From: Histomonas meleagridis
Lineage: Eukaryota > Parabasalia > Tritrichomonadida > Dientamoebidae
Direction: 5' to 3'
Assembly: GCA_020186115.1 (NCBI GenBank)
Contig: WSYJ01000142.1
Location: 1-64,000 of the forward strand
Length of the DNA: 64,000 bases
Part shown: piece after piece, positions 18,776 through 30,000 of the stretch
How the letters are laid out: each line of letters begins with the position of its first letter
Numbering within the stretch: position 1 is the first letter of the stretch
Position numbers and translations under genes: made by a program
The notes under the pieces: model-generated
The model's input: the letters and a program-made list of their open reading frames with translations, nothing else
The model's database searches: none
Told to the model about the DNA's origin: nothing

Positions 18776-19477
18776 TTTTTTCTTTTTTTCAGTAAAATAC
18801 AATACTAAGTTAATGTATGATGTATTATTTAGACATTCAATTCGCTTAACTTTTAGCTAAAAACGTGTAAATATAATGGAACAATGACTGATGTCGACCT
18901 TGTTAGGCCCACCCCATGCGTACTTTTTTGTAAACTATAGAAATGTTCATGAATTGATGATTGTAGTAAATTTTTTTGGAACGAATTCAATTTGATATTT
19001 TTTTTTTTTTGATGACAGATTTCTCATCCCTTAAATTTTTTTACAAATTTCATTTTATTTTTTTACCCAGCACAGTATTAATATCATTTTGATGTGCACA
19101 TTTACTTCTTGGATATATTTTGTTAAAGGAATTTCAAATACACAAATTATCATCAGATGATTATGAAGAAAAAAATAAATCGAACAAATCGAGTTTCAAA
19201 TTTTCTAAAAAGCTTTTATGATTTTGCATGTTCACATGATTATGGCGAATTCATCTAATATAAATTCGACTTGACATACATATGTAATTTCAACTTTTTA
19301 TTTAACGAAAGTATTTTGTCTGTAAAATATTTCAGTGAAACGTTTCAACGTTTTTGTTCTCAAATCCGAAAAAGCGGCAGAATTCAGAGCTCGTTTTTAT
19401 GGGCGGTTGTATCAACTTTTTGAGACCTAAAGGATCAGGAAGGTGTTCCACTTACGGTTTGAACCGTCTGCTGTCAA
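18776..19477. other. Intergenic region upstream of Rab gene
   Basis: AT-rich with a poly-T run near 19000. No ORF or RNA gene recognised apart from the promoter-proximal site listed at 19453-19471. Confidence 0.55.
19453..19471 (+). promoter_or_regulatory. Possible M3-like box and palindrome before Rab ATG
   Basis: TACGGTTT at 19453-19460 fits the M3 core-promoter consensus as I recall it from T. vaginalis, and lies 18 nt before the ATG at 19478. It overlaps a 12-bp palindrome CGGTTTGAACCG (19455-19466). The following AACCGTCTGC (19462-19471) recurs before the gene at 55127. No TCAYW initiator is visible. Confidence 0.4.
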
Positions 19478-20062
19478 ATGGTTTCTCTGAAAGCAATTTT
19501 GGTTGGCGATGCAAGTGTCGGAAAAACATGCATTGCACAGAGAATTGTCCATGGTACATTTAATGAAAGCACTTTTGCTACAATTGGCGCCGCAAATTTA
19601 TCTGTTAAAATCGAAACGGAATCAAAAGCAGTCGTTTTTAACATTTGGGATACAGCTGGTCAAGAAAGATATAGGAGTTTGGCACCCATGTATTTCAACG
19701 GTGCTGGAGTTGCCTTTCTCGTTTTTGATTTGACAAGAAAATCAACATTCGACGCTTTATCACAATTTTATTCATTGATCGAACAAAAGGCACCAGAGGA
19801 CATCGCCCTTATCCTTGTAGGAAATAAGAAAGATCTTCCAGAAGAAGAATATCAATGTGATATGGATGAAATTAATGATTTCGCCAAAAAAATAGGCGCA
19901 AGATTTTATATCGAAACATCAGCAAAAACAGGTGAGAACATTGTTGAAATGTTCAGAAAGGTAGTTGAGCTTGAAGGATTATGCTATGAGCCCGAAACAA
20001 CTGAGTTTGTCGAAGTCAATGATGAACAAAATGAAACAACTGAGAAGAAACCATGCTGCTGA
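19478..20062 (+). CDS. Rab family small GTPase
   Basis: 194 residues, the usual Rab length. Nucleotide-binding motifs are intact: GDASVGKT (G1), the switch I threonine in FATIG, WDTAGQERYRSL (G3 and switch II), NKKD (G4) and ETSAK (G5). It ends KKPCC, a double-cysteine geranylgeranylation signal for membrane anchoring. The sequence around switch II resembles the Rab5/Rab21/Rab22 group of endocytic Rabs, which I give as a leaning only. It would cycle between GTP and GDP forms to direct vesicle traffic. A longer overlapping frame from 19354 is a shadow. Stop region TGAGTAAA contains the TAAA polyadenylation-type signal. Confidence 0.93.
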   Translation: MVSLKAILVGDASVGKTCIAQRIVHGTFNESTFATIGAANLSVKIETESKAVVFNIWDTAGQERYRSLAPMYFNGAGVAFLVFDLTRKSTFDALSQFYSLIEQKAPEDIALILVGNKKDLPEEEYQCDMDEINDFAKKIGARFYIETSAKTGENIVEMFRKVVELEGLCYEPETTEFVEVNDEQNETTEKKPCC

Positions 20063-20377
20063 GTAAACAAAATGAACTAACGGGTTGGATAATTTCATAA
20101 TTGAATGTGAAGTTTTTTATAAACACACGCTAACCATGTAAATCAAATTTAAAAAAGTTTTAAATTGTAAATAGCTCGGACAAGCTTAAAATATTTCATG
20201 GCAAACATTTGAAATTTGCAAATTTTAAATAAATACTTTCTATTTAGATATGTAGTGAATTTAAATAATGTTTAGGTCAAGAAAATGAAATTAGTGTTGC
20301 TTCAGTCTATCCCAGAGAGCTAAAAATGAAGAAAAGTGATCATTTTAAAAATAAACGGTTTTGACAATTTTTTCGGA
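20063..20377. other. Short intergenic region
   Basis: About 315 bp between the Rab and dynein light chain genes, both on the plus strand. AT-rich; nothing distinct seen apart from the TAAA just after the Rab stop. Confidence 0.5.
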
Positions 20378-20710
20378 ATGGCCGAAACCAGTTTTGGGGA
20401 CTTGAAAGATCAGATTCAAGAAATCATCAACGAAACTGTTAAAAGTCATCTTGAGGATAAGATATATAAAGCTGAAAATGTTAAAGGTTGGTGCGAAGAA
20501 ATTATTCGTGATATCTTGAAAAAACTCAGCGATAAGAAATTCCAACCTTTCAAATATTTGGCCAACTGCTTGGTTTTATCAAAGAGAAGCAATGGCGTTC
20601 ATACAGTTACAATGTCACTTTGGGATCCACAAAATGATGGAAGTGTTACAAACCAATGGGTCAATGACACCATGCAGTGCATCACCACAGTTTGGGGTCT
20701 TAAATATTAA
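20378..20710 (+). CDS. Dynein light chain, Tctex type
   Basis: 110 residues from the ATG at 20378 (MAETSFGDLKDQ). The frame is open further upstream (from 20336), but those residues do not fit the family, so I chose the inner start. The C-terminal block matches Tctex1/DYNLT: WCEEIIRDILKKL, FKYLANCLVLSKRSNGVHT and SLWDPQNDGSVTNQW, ending in VWGLKY. DYNLT dimers bind the dynein intermediate chain and serve cytoplasmic or axonemal dynein; trichomonads have flagella and use both. Length is typical (~110). Stop TAA is followed by A. Confidence 0.93.
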   Translation: MAETSFGDLKDQIQEIINETVKSHLEDKIYKAENVKGWCEEIIRDILKKLSDKKFQPFKYLANCLVLSKRSNGVHTVTMSLWDPQNDGSVTNQWVNDTMQCITTVWGLKY

Positions 20711-20945
20711 ACGTACCTAAAATTAATTCCATTTTTTTAAATCTTTTAATATATATTATCACAAACTATTTTCTATGATTTTAGGGGACTATGCAAGTTT
20801 GGGTTACTGTTAACTTTATGTTTATAAAAAAAAAGAAATTTAATTTTGAATTTATTAATAAAATTAAGATAGCTTTAATTTTTAATCATATTGAATTACA
20901 AAGACAAAAAACAAAAGAGAATCTTAAAAACATTGTAAAATTCTT

Positions 20946-21578
20946 CTAAACAATATTTTCATTTTCATTATTTTGGGAAAATGAAGTTTGAGCTTTTCCT
21001 GCTAAGTACGGCAAAAATTGATCTCTGAAGAAGTTAGCTGCACCTTTTTCTATATCTCCTTTGATTGATCTGTCACATTTCATAAATCCCCATGCATTCG
21101 ATAGTGACAAAGAAAACGTAATAACAACAACAAAGAACCACCCAAAATTAAATTTGATAAGAGAGAAGAAACCAAAAATAGCCCAAATTAATGTAGCCGA
21201 GTATAATAAAATCCAAAATGTTTTTCTTTGACCATTTTTGTCAGAAATTTCAACATTAGCATATTCAAATAGCCACTTACTTTCTCCATCTTCATTTACT
21301 GAGTTTGACCATCTCATTCCTAAAATTAATCGGCCAGCAACATTTTTTGTAAACCAAAAGTCAGCAGCTGCAGAAACTATTGTCAGTACCCACTGGAATA
21401 TTGTCCATGGGCAGAAAATCCAGCCAAATAAATAAATGAAAAATGGAACAACTTTAAATCCAACGAAAAGAGAGAAAACTTTTCCAGACTGAGGGACATT
21501 GACTTTTGGTGCCGGGTCAACAGGAATATCTTTGTTATAATCTTCTGTTCCAATAAATTCCATTTCATCTGATTCCAT
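20946..21578 (-). CDS. Tvp23-like Golgi membrane protein
   Basis: 210 residues, close to the family's ~200. Four hydrophobic spans are visible: VFSLFVGFKVVPFFIYLF, WTIFQWVLTIVSAAADFW, FWILLYSATLIWAIFGFF and WFFVVVITFSLSLSNAWG. Family landmarks are the segment FWFTKNVAGRLILGMRWSN, then GESKWLFEYAN, and NAWGFMKCDRS. Tvp23/FAM18 proteins act in late Golgi to endosome traffic. The gene is divergent from Spt4, with 130 bp between the two starts. Confidence 0.88.
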   Translation of the reverse strand: MESDEMEFIGTEDYNKDIPVDPAPKVNVPQSGKVFSLFVGFKVVPFFIYLFGWIFCPWTIFQWVLTIVSAAADFWFTKNVAGRLILGMRWSNSVNEDGESKWLFEYANVEISDKNGQRKTFWILLYSATLIWAIFGFFSLIKFNFGWFFVVVITFSLSLSNAWGFMKCDRSIKGDIEKGAANFFRDQFLPYLAGKAQTSFSQNNENENIV

Positions 21579-21708
21579 TTTATAAATTTATAAATTTTTA
21601 TTCATGGTGACCGTTAAAATCAGACCAAAAAACAAACACCAGAATTGACTAGGTTTGTTTAATACGAAAATCGTTTAAAAAATTTTAATTTTTGGTTGAC
21701 GCAAAGCC

Positions 21709-22074
21709 ATGGATGATATTGAAATAGAAATTCCCCAGGATTTAAGAAAATGTCGCGCTTGTATTGGATGCGGACTTATACAAACAACAGATTGGTGGAA
21801 GGGTTGTTCTAGTGATCTTAACTGCCCAAATTGTCGATTCGACAATTTTAAGTGGAAAGAATGTACAAGTGCAAGTTTTTCCGGAATGCTTGCAATTTTC
21901 AAACCAGAAATCTCATGGTGCGCTAAATGGCAAAGGTACAATACAAATGTTGTTGGCTTGTATACTCTTTATAATGATGGCGAAGTAACAAAGAATATAA
22001 TAGATCAACTTAAAAGAAACAAAAGACCATTTCCAGAATGGGTTGAAAAGGCATCAAAAGAAATTAGTAAGTAA
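21709..22074 (+). CDS. SPT4: Transcription elongation factor Spt4
   Basis: 121 residues, as usual for Spt4. The zinc-binding part is RKCRACIGCGLIQTTDWW followed by CPNC, and the conserved core is CTSASFSGMLAIFKPEISW, CAKWQRYNTNVVGLYTL. Spt4 pairs with Spt5 (DSIF) to clamp RNA polymerase II during elongation. The C-terminal ~25 residues (DQLKRNKRPFPEWVEKA) are lysine-rich. No initiator is obvious before the ATG. Confidence is high because all landmark residues line up. Confidence 0.93.
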   Translation: MDDIEIEIPQDLRKCRACIGCGLIQTTDWWKGCSSDLNCPNCRFDNFKWKECTSASFSGMLAIFKPEISWCAKWQRYNTNVVGLYTLYNDGEVTKNIIDQLKRNKRPFPEWVEKASKEISK

Positions 22075-22750
22075 TAAGTATGTTTAATGCTCAGGTATAC
22101 AGCAAGAAATTTTAGAACAATTCTGCATTCCATAAAAAAGCTCATATTATTTTATTATAGTACAGTTCTTAATGAATTTCATAGAAATATATTTTAATTC
22201 TCTTTTTTATATGAGTTATTTTCTTATTTCATATATGAAATAGGCACTCTTAGTTATCTATAAAAATCATATATATGTAATTACAATTTATTTTTTCCAT
22301 TAACCCAAATAAAAGATACAATTTATTATTATTCATAAAATACAACAATAAAAAGAAGCAATTAAAAACAAGATTTTGCACATTGCATCTCACCCGAAAA
22401 CGTTAAAATTGCACAATTAGAACGAACGTTAATTTTAACACGCCTGATGTGGGTTATTGGTCAACGCTTTGAAATTTTCAATACATTGAAACAAAATTTT
22501 TAGTCGTTTTTCAAAACAGAAAAGGAAAAAAAACATTTATCTCCATCTGTTTTCAGCGCCCATAATAAATAAAAATATTATAAAAAGGATTACTATGATA
22601 TTTAAAAAATGTTAAACAAGCTAAGGATAATAACTTTTCTATCTCTTGGAATACACGAAACAAAAATTTGACAAAAACGATAGTTTCATTGTTTAATTCA
22701 AAATTCTGAAATCGATGAGAACTGTCGGTTGACTTCACATACTCATTTTC
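22075..22750. other. Intergenic region upstream of methionine gamma-lyase
   Basis: AT-rich; no ORF. Two AACGTTAA-like sites flank a short gap at about 22400-22437. The promoter-proximal elements are listed separately. Confidence 0.5.
22676..22747 (+). promoter_or_regulatory. Myb-element core and TCATT initiator
   Basis: AACGATA at about 22677-22683 matches the core of the Myb recognition element described for T. vaginalis promoters (TAACGATA). TCATT at 22743-22747 fits the TCAYW initiator and lies 3 nt before the ATG at 22751, so the 5' UTR would be only about six bases. The pairing of the two elements supports a genuine core promoter. Confidence 0.6.
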
Positions 22751-23926
22751 ATGGATATTTCCACAAGATGCCTTCACTCAAATGAACAGCACGACCAATT
22801 CGGAGCCGTTGTTCCACCAATCTACCAGACATCTACGTTTAAGTTTGATAACTGTAACCAAGGTGGTGACAGATTCGCTGGAAAAGAAAAAGGATATATC
22901 TACACAAGACTTGGAAACCCAACCATTTGTTATTTAGAAGGAAGGATTGCAAACCTTGAAGGTGCAGAAGCATGTGCAGTTACATCATCAGGAATGGGTG
23001 CTATTGCTTCCACTGTCCTTACATTTGTTAAAGCAGGAGACCATGTCATCAGTGATGGTACTCTTTATGGATGTACAGTTTCCTTATTTGAGCATCAATT
23101 AAGGAAATTTGGTGTTGAAGTTGATTTCATTGATACATCTATCCCAGGAGAAGTTAAAAAGCACCTCAAGCCAAATACAAAGATTGTATACTACGAAACC
23201 CCAGCCAATCCAACAATGAAAATCATTGAACATAAGCGAGTTGTTGAAGAAGCTCATTCACAACCAGGTGTTTTAGTCATTGCTGATAACACTTTCTCAT
23301 CACCAATTGTTACACGTCCAATTGAACATGGTGTTGATCTTGTTGTTCATTCAATGACCAAATACATCAATGGTCACACTGATGTTGTTGGTGGCTGTGT
23401 CTGTGGCAAAGCTGAACACATTGCAAGGATCAAGGGCGAAGGTATCAAAGATATCACCGGATCTGTTCTTTCACCACATGATGCATTTCTTGTTGTTCGT
23501 GGTCTTATGACACTTGAACTTCGTGTTAAGCGTGCTGCAGAAAACGCACAAAAGGTTGCAGAATATCTTGCAGCTAATCCAAAGGTTGAACATGTTTACT
23601 ACCCAGGACTTCCAACTCATCCAGGCCACGATATTGCCAAGAAGCAAATGAACACCTTTGGCTCTATGATGTCATTTGAGTTAAAGGGAGGAATTGAAGC
23701 CGGAAAGGCACTTTTGGATAACCTTAAACTTATCACTCTCGCTGTATCACTTGGAGGATGTGAATCATTGATTCAACACCCAGCAACAATGACCCACGCT
23801 TGCGTTTCAGCTGAAGAACGTCATAAGGATGGAATCACTGATGGCATGTGCAGACTTTCAGTAGGCATTGAAGACATCAATGATATCATCAATGACCTCA
23901 AGCAAGCTTTCGAAAAAGTTAATTAA
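22751..23926 (+). CDS. MGL: Methionine gamma-lyase
   Basis: 391 residues, close to the usual ~396. A PLP-dependent Cys/Met metabolism enzyme splitting methionine into methanethiol, 2-oxobutyrate and ammonia. Visible landmarks: YTRLGNPT, SSGMGAIAST, the MGL-type active-site cysteine in DGTLYGCTVSLF, YETPANPTMKIIEH, ADNTFSSP, the PLP lysine in VHSMTKYINGHTDVVGG, and QHPATMTHACVS near the end. The tyrosine-glycine-cysteine segment distinguishes MGL from cystathionine lyases. This enzyme is characteristic of trichomonads and Entamoeba and is absent in mammals; it may reflect bacterial transfer. Codon use is richer in C than in neighbours, suggesting high expression. Stop TAA is followed by A. Confidence 0.96.
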   Translation: MDISTRCLHSNEQHDQFGAVVPPIYQTSTFKFDNCNQGGDRFAGKEKGYIYTRLGNPTICYLEGRIANLEGAEACAVTSSGMGAIASTVLTFVKAGDHVISDGTLYGCTVSLFEHQLRKFGVEVDFIDTSIPGEVKKHLKPNTKIVYYETPANPTMKIIEHKRVVEEAHSQPGVLVIADNTFSSPIVTRPIEHGVDLVVHSMTKYINGHTDVVGGCVCGKAEHIARIKGEGIKDITGSVLSPHDAFLVVRGLMTLELRVKRAAENAQKVAEYLAANPKVEHVYYPGLPTHPGHDIAKKQMNTFGSMMSFELKGGIEAGKALLDNLKLITLAVSLGGCESLIQHPATMTHACVSAEERHKDGITDGMCRLSVGIEDINDIINDLKQAFEKVN

Positions 23927-24093
23927 ATTAGGTTTTGAAAGATTTCTTTTTTTAATAGTTTGTAAGTGTTATAATACTTCAGTTGTATCGTTTATTTGTT
24001 TCTTTTGTTTATTAAAAAATAGAAAACTTTTTGAATTTGAAATCCATGCAAAACGTTTATAAAACAAGTTTCAAAATAAGTTCTTTAGTTTTT

Positions 24094-27000
24094 CTATTCA
24101 CCTATTGACAATGACATTGATTTGTATCGTGCTAAGTCCAAAAATGAGTTTGCTTCATTCATAGATGTGAACTCTATCTCTATTTCCTTATCCTTTATTA
24201 CTGCATTTGCAACAATTTTCGCTTTTGTTCCGTCACGCTTCAGCCCCTTTACATCCTTTAGCTCTATACTTTCTACCACATCCAACTCATTATTTACAAC
24301 GAATAAATATCTCTGAGTTAATGCGAACCAATTTTTTGACTTTAAATCCATCACGAACATTTCTATTCTTTCTTCATATAGCCCATTTCTATATATTTGA
24401 AATGCGAATTGTGCTCCGTCCATAAAATCTTTAAATTTCTCAATATTATCAATATGTATATCCTTAAAAGCTTCTTCTACATCTATCATTGGCATTGCCC
24501 TCGGCAATCTTACTGGCGGTATTACATCTTCATCTTGGCCAGAAAAGAATTTGCGCGCTGCTGAGAATGAGCCGAGTCCCACATCGACAATTCCAGCTAT
24601 AGGTTTTGTTACCACTCCAATTAAACCTTTTCCGATACCAAGAAAAGCGCCAATTGCGCCATGCTCTTTAGCCATTCTTATTGGCTGCATTATAATTCCA
24701 GTAAAACCATCAACGATATTATTTTTGAAGGAATCGATTCCACCAGTAAATGCTTGTTTAGCAGTAGTATTAACTCTATTAATTCCACCACCGGAATCGA
24801 ATGAAACGAAATGTAAAAGTTTCGATGCAACATTTAACGCTGCTTCACCAGTTGAAAACAAAACAGTTGAACCCATTGATTGAATATCGATTTTGTTTCC
24901 AGACTTAGCAAAGTTTGAAGACTTATTACCTGTTGACGCCATAAAGATATCAGTCTTAAAAAGAAGTTTAACTCCTTGTGAAATCCCGGATTTAATAATT
25001 GGAGATATAATTTCTTTTTGAACATATGATTGACTCATTGTACATTCTTCAAACTCAAATGCAGGTAATACTATATGTCCATTAGTAATATCAGGTATAA
25101 CTCTAAGCGCTAACATCGAATTTGGAAAACGATTTGGTCGTGTAGTTTTAGATCGAATAAATAATGTGGTAACGATTTGATTGATAATAAAATATTTGGC
25201 TGTAAATGGATCAGATGCTTTATTAGAAATTTCGGAAATTGGTTTCGGTGGTTCAATTTTTGTGTTTTTGGTATTAGTTAAAAGTAATTCATATTGTAAG
25301 AAATAAAGTATATCAGAGATAAATGCTAAATCTAAAAATAATATTATCGGCTCAATTGTTAAAGAAATATCTTTACATGCAGTAAATAATGCTGTGTTTT
25401 GGAACATTGTTGACTTAAATTCTACAAGATTTTCTTCGTCCGTTTGTGGATAACCTGCTGCCGCTACTCTTAATACAGCTAAAGGATGTAAATCATCAAG
25501 TTGTAAAGAATGCATAATGAAATTCATTTCGATAAATTGAGAACTATTAAACTCAAATTGGATTCCATTTAATGATAATAATGCAATTTCATTAGATTCA
25601 TGATCAAGTAAAGTTAATTCTATAAGTGGTAATTTAAGCTTAAATTCAAATTGTTTTGGCTTGTCTTGTTCTATTGGTTCATTTGATATTATAATTGTCT
25701 TTGTACGATCTTCATTTAATATAATTTCATAAAATAATAAATCATCAATTTGAATCGGCTCATTAATATTCGTTAAATTAAGTTCATATTTTTTATCTTT
25801 GATAAATAAATTAAGATTTGGTATACCAAATGGATCTTTATAAGCAAAAATTGTTGTTGCTTCTGGATAAATTTCATTATAACAATTTGTATTCATTTGT
25901 GAAATTTTGATTTTTTCGTCTTGTATAAGATTAGTTATCATTAATGGTTGTGGAAGTAATGCAGGCTTTAGATATGTATGAATTTCAGTTTTAACAATTT
26001 GGATATTAATTTCAATCAAATGTTTATCAAATATAAATGTCGTATGAATTGGATCCGATAAAATTATTTTTATATAATCGGATATATTTGGATCAAATTT
26101 TAATCCATATTCAAAACTTTTCGATGCTATATCAATTTGTATTAATTTTCCAGGTTCGAAACATATTAAGTCACCAATTAATTGATTTTCATGAATTGGT
26201 TGTAAATAAATTGGAAATGGAAAATCATTTCTTAATCTTAAATATGGAGTAATAGTAACAATTGTCGAATGTGAGAAAGGTTCATTCGATTTTATATTAT
26301 AAAAAAGAGGAGTAAAAAGATTTTGATTTTGATTGTTTTGTATTAATAAAGGATCAGAAACATTACTTGTCGTACATTCTATTGTATTTACTGAAATATT
26401 TTCGATTTTATTCATAAATACTTTCATTGGTAATCTATTTTCATTTTCTTTTTTCTTCTTATTTGAAAAATATGCATCATGACTAAAGAATAGAATTCCA
26501 TCATCGTTTTGATTTGCACCTTCTATTCGAGGGAAGAATTGTGTTAATATTTGATTATAATTAATATCAATACAATATAAATTCTTATGCGATTGATTAA
26601 ATACAACTGTTGGTGGATAATAATTAAAATGTACTTGTTGACATTTAGGCTTTTTAGTAGCTTCTACAGCAAATGATACTGAACATGCTTGAGCTTCAAT
26701 AACTGATATTTTAATAGGTGATATTATATTCTTCTTAATAGGAACAGATGTCTTTTTACTCATTGGTCCTTTAGAAATTGCATAATATGCTTCGAATTGT
26801 TTAGAAGTAATATCTAAATCTAATACACTAACTGATTGATATGGCTGAATTATGAATTCAGAATTTGATTTAAATAAATGTACTGTTAAAGGTAATGGAA
26901 TATTATTATGTAATTCAGCTTGTGGTTCAATTCTTAAGTTTAATATATTCGTTGTTGATTGATATTTAGCATATAATACTAAATTTATTGGCTTTTTATT

Positions 27001-30000
27001 AATGATAGAAGGAATTAAATCTGATTGTTTTTTAATGTTCTTTAATAAAAATGTCGAATGTTTAAATGATGTTAATTCAGAATTATCAGTTAATGCAAAT
27101 GGTTCAGTTGGTATAACTGTATATGGTAAAGATGATGTTGATTTAGCAGGTAATTGAATTACTTTTTCGAATTTCTTCCATTTCTTTTGTATCATAAGAT
27201 AAAGTGTTACATTTGTTTTATTTTGAATTTGTATTAATGATGAAATTATTAATTTTATACCTTTTGTAGTTTTTTGCTTAAAAACAACTATTGATCGAGT
27301 TATAAAATTAGGATAATATAATTTAGACGCAATTACTTCGACAGGTTTTTGTTTTTCAATGAAAATTTTAATTGGAGTTTCTTCATTTATAGTAAATTCT
27401 TTTGATGTATTTGGTAATAATGTAATTTGAGATGTTACAAAAACATCAATTTTAATTCCTGTTGCATTTATTATTTGATATTTAGGAATTTCTTGAATTG
27501 GAATTTTATTTGAATTTATTGATTCATTTATTTCTTGAATATAATTCAAAAGTGATTGTACTGCACGTGAAGAAATATTTATATTTAATGGAGTTTGGAA
27601 ATCAACAGCAAATTTTAATGGATTACCTAATTGGAATATAATTCGCATAACCATTGGTTCAAGAATCATTCTCCATTGTGATGAACCTTCATTTAAAAAA
27701 TCGAATGAATGAATATCTATATCAAGAGAAACTTCTTTAGACAAATCTAATGTACCATGAATTGGATTAATTTGTGTTCTAAATAAAGAAATTCCACTTA
27801 ATCTTTCTCTATTTAAATTAATTTTGATTTCATTTGTATTTATATTTATTATTAAATTATTAATATCATTAATTTCATTATTGTTATTTGATTTCTTATT
27901 GTTATTATTTTGTTTATTTGAATTAGGTAAATTTAATGAACTTATAAAATTCATAATTCCTTTGTATAATAAAAAGATTGATGTAATATCACATATACAA
28001 ATAGAAATAGAAGCAGGTTCAGTATAAATACTAATTGTATTTCGATCTTTTAAGAACCCAAGATTTATACCAGATATAAATGGAGGATATATAGTTCCTT
28101 TGTATTGGAAGAATTGACAATCAAGTGAATCCAATGACAAAAACAATGTAGAATCATTTGATTTAAATTGAAATGTAAGTGTTGCCTTAAGAATATCATT
28201 TGTAATACCAAATTGAACAGGTAAATTTACTGAAAAATTATTAATTTTAAGATCAATTGATAGAGATTTCTTTTCAATAACTTCATTATTATTTTGTGGT
28301 TGAATTTGATCTGTTTCTTCTTTTTCGGTAAATTGATATGTTAAAAATGGACATTGCATTATAATAGAAATTATATTTGTTAATAATTTATAATTAACAA
28401 AGATTTGTAATGAATTAATTGAAGCTTGAATTTTATCATGTTTCATTTCTAACTCAATTACATTTGTTTCATTTTTAGAAGAAATCATTTCTAAAGGATA
28501 TAATTGATTTTCTTTTCCAATTTCAGCACAAGATATTGATCTAATTTGAACTTTTTTATCATCATTTAACATCAAAAATGAAATATTTGATATTATTAAA
28601 TTAGTAATTTCTTGACGGAATGAAATATTAATTTGATGAATCATAGCATCAAATTTAACATTAAATTCAAATGGTGAAAGTTCTTCTTTTTCTTCAATTC
28701 TTTTTTCATTATTCTTTGGTTTAAGATTCATTAATCCTTTTATTAATTCACATAACGATAAAAGTGTTTCATTATCATATATAAAACTAATAGAATCAAA
28801 TGATAATTTAATATCAACGCCATGTAAAATATCATAATCAATATTTTGATATTGCGAAAGAATAGATTCATCAGCATTTTCTTTAAGTTTTGGTGGGCTT
28901 TTATTTAAATCTAAGAGAACAGGAATATTCATTTTCGTTAATGATAAAATAGTAAAATCATTCGTATTAAATGACAACAAATTTAATAAAATTGAAAGTT
29001 TTTGTGGTGATTCTGAATTAATTACAAATTTATCAAAAATAATTGAAAAATTATTCGGAAGAATCGAAATATTTAATTTATTTATATCAACTTGATAAGA
29101 ATATGATGGAAATGAAATTGGTTTTGGTTCTTTTTTAACAACAGCATTTGTTTGTTGCTTTTGAGGAATTAATTTTGTGAAAAACTCAACAAATTTCATA
29201 ATATCATTATAATTACAATTAACATTAATTTCATCTGTTCGAAATCCAATAAAATCATTTGAATATTTAACACTTAATGATTTCGTTTCAAGAAGAGGTG
29301 TTTGGAACATTAAAAACAAAGGCTTTATAACATTTATTGTAATTGTTGAAACATTTCCAACAGATTTCATTTCTAAATCAATTTTTTCGAGTGAAAATTT
29401 TCCATAATCACTTTCATTATTTGAAAAGTAAACATTAAAATCTTCTAATTTTACCAAAATTAAATTTGTTTTATTTGAATTATTTTGCTTTTGAATAACT
29501 TTCTTTGTTTGTTTTGATTGAGGTTTGACATAATCAAGAATTTGTTCATTTGTTGGAATTAATATCGAAATAATTTTTTGTAATACTTCTTGTTTTAACT
29601 TAATTTCCGTATGTGAAGGTAATATTACTTCCATTTTTTCTTTATCCATTTTAATATTTAATGGATATTTCATTGATATAAAATCACCTGAATTAGAAGT
29701 AATAAAATCACTTGAAATAAATGAATCCAATTTAACATTAATTGATCCATTTGGATCTATTAAAACATATATTGAATTAAAATTAAAATCAATAAGATTT
29801 TGTTCTTTTTCTTTGATAGAAAATCCAATATGATTAAGATTAAATTTTAATCCAAATATTCCGTTTTGATTTTTATTTTGAGTTTTAGTTATTTGTTTTT
29901 GTTGATTTGATTGAGTTATAGATTTTTGAGGTAATAAAACAGCGGGAATATATTCAATGATTTCCATTAATAATTGATAATCAGTTGATTGGAATGCTAA

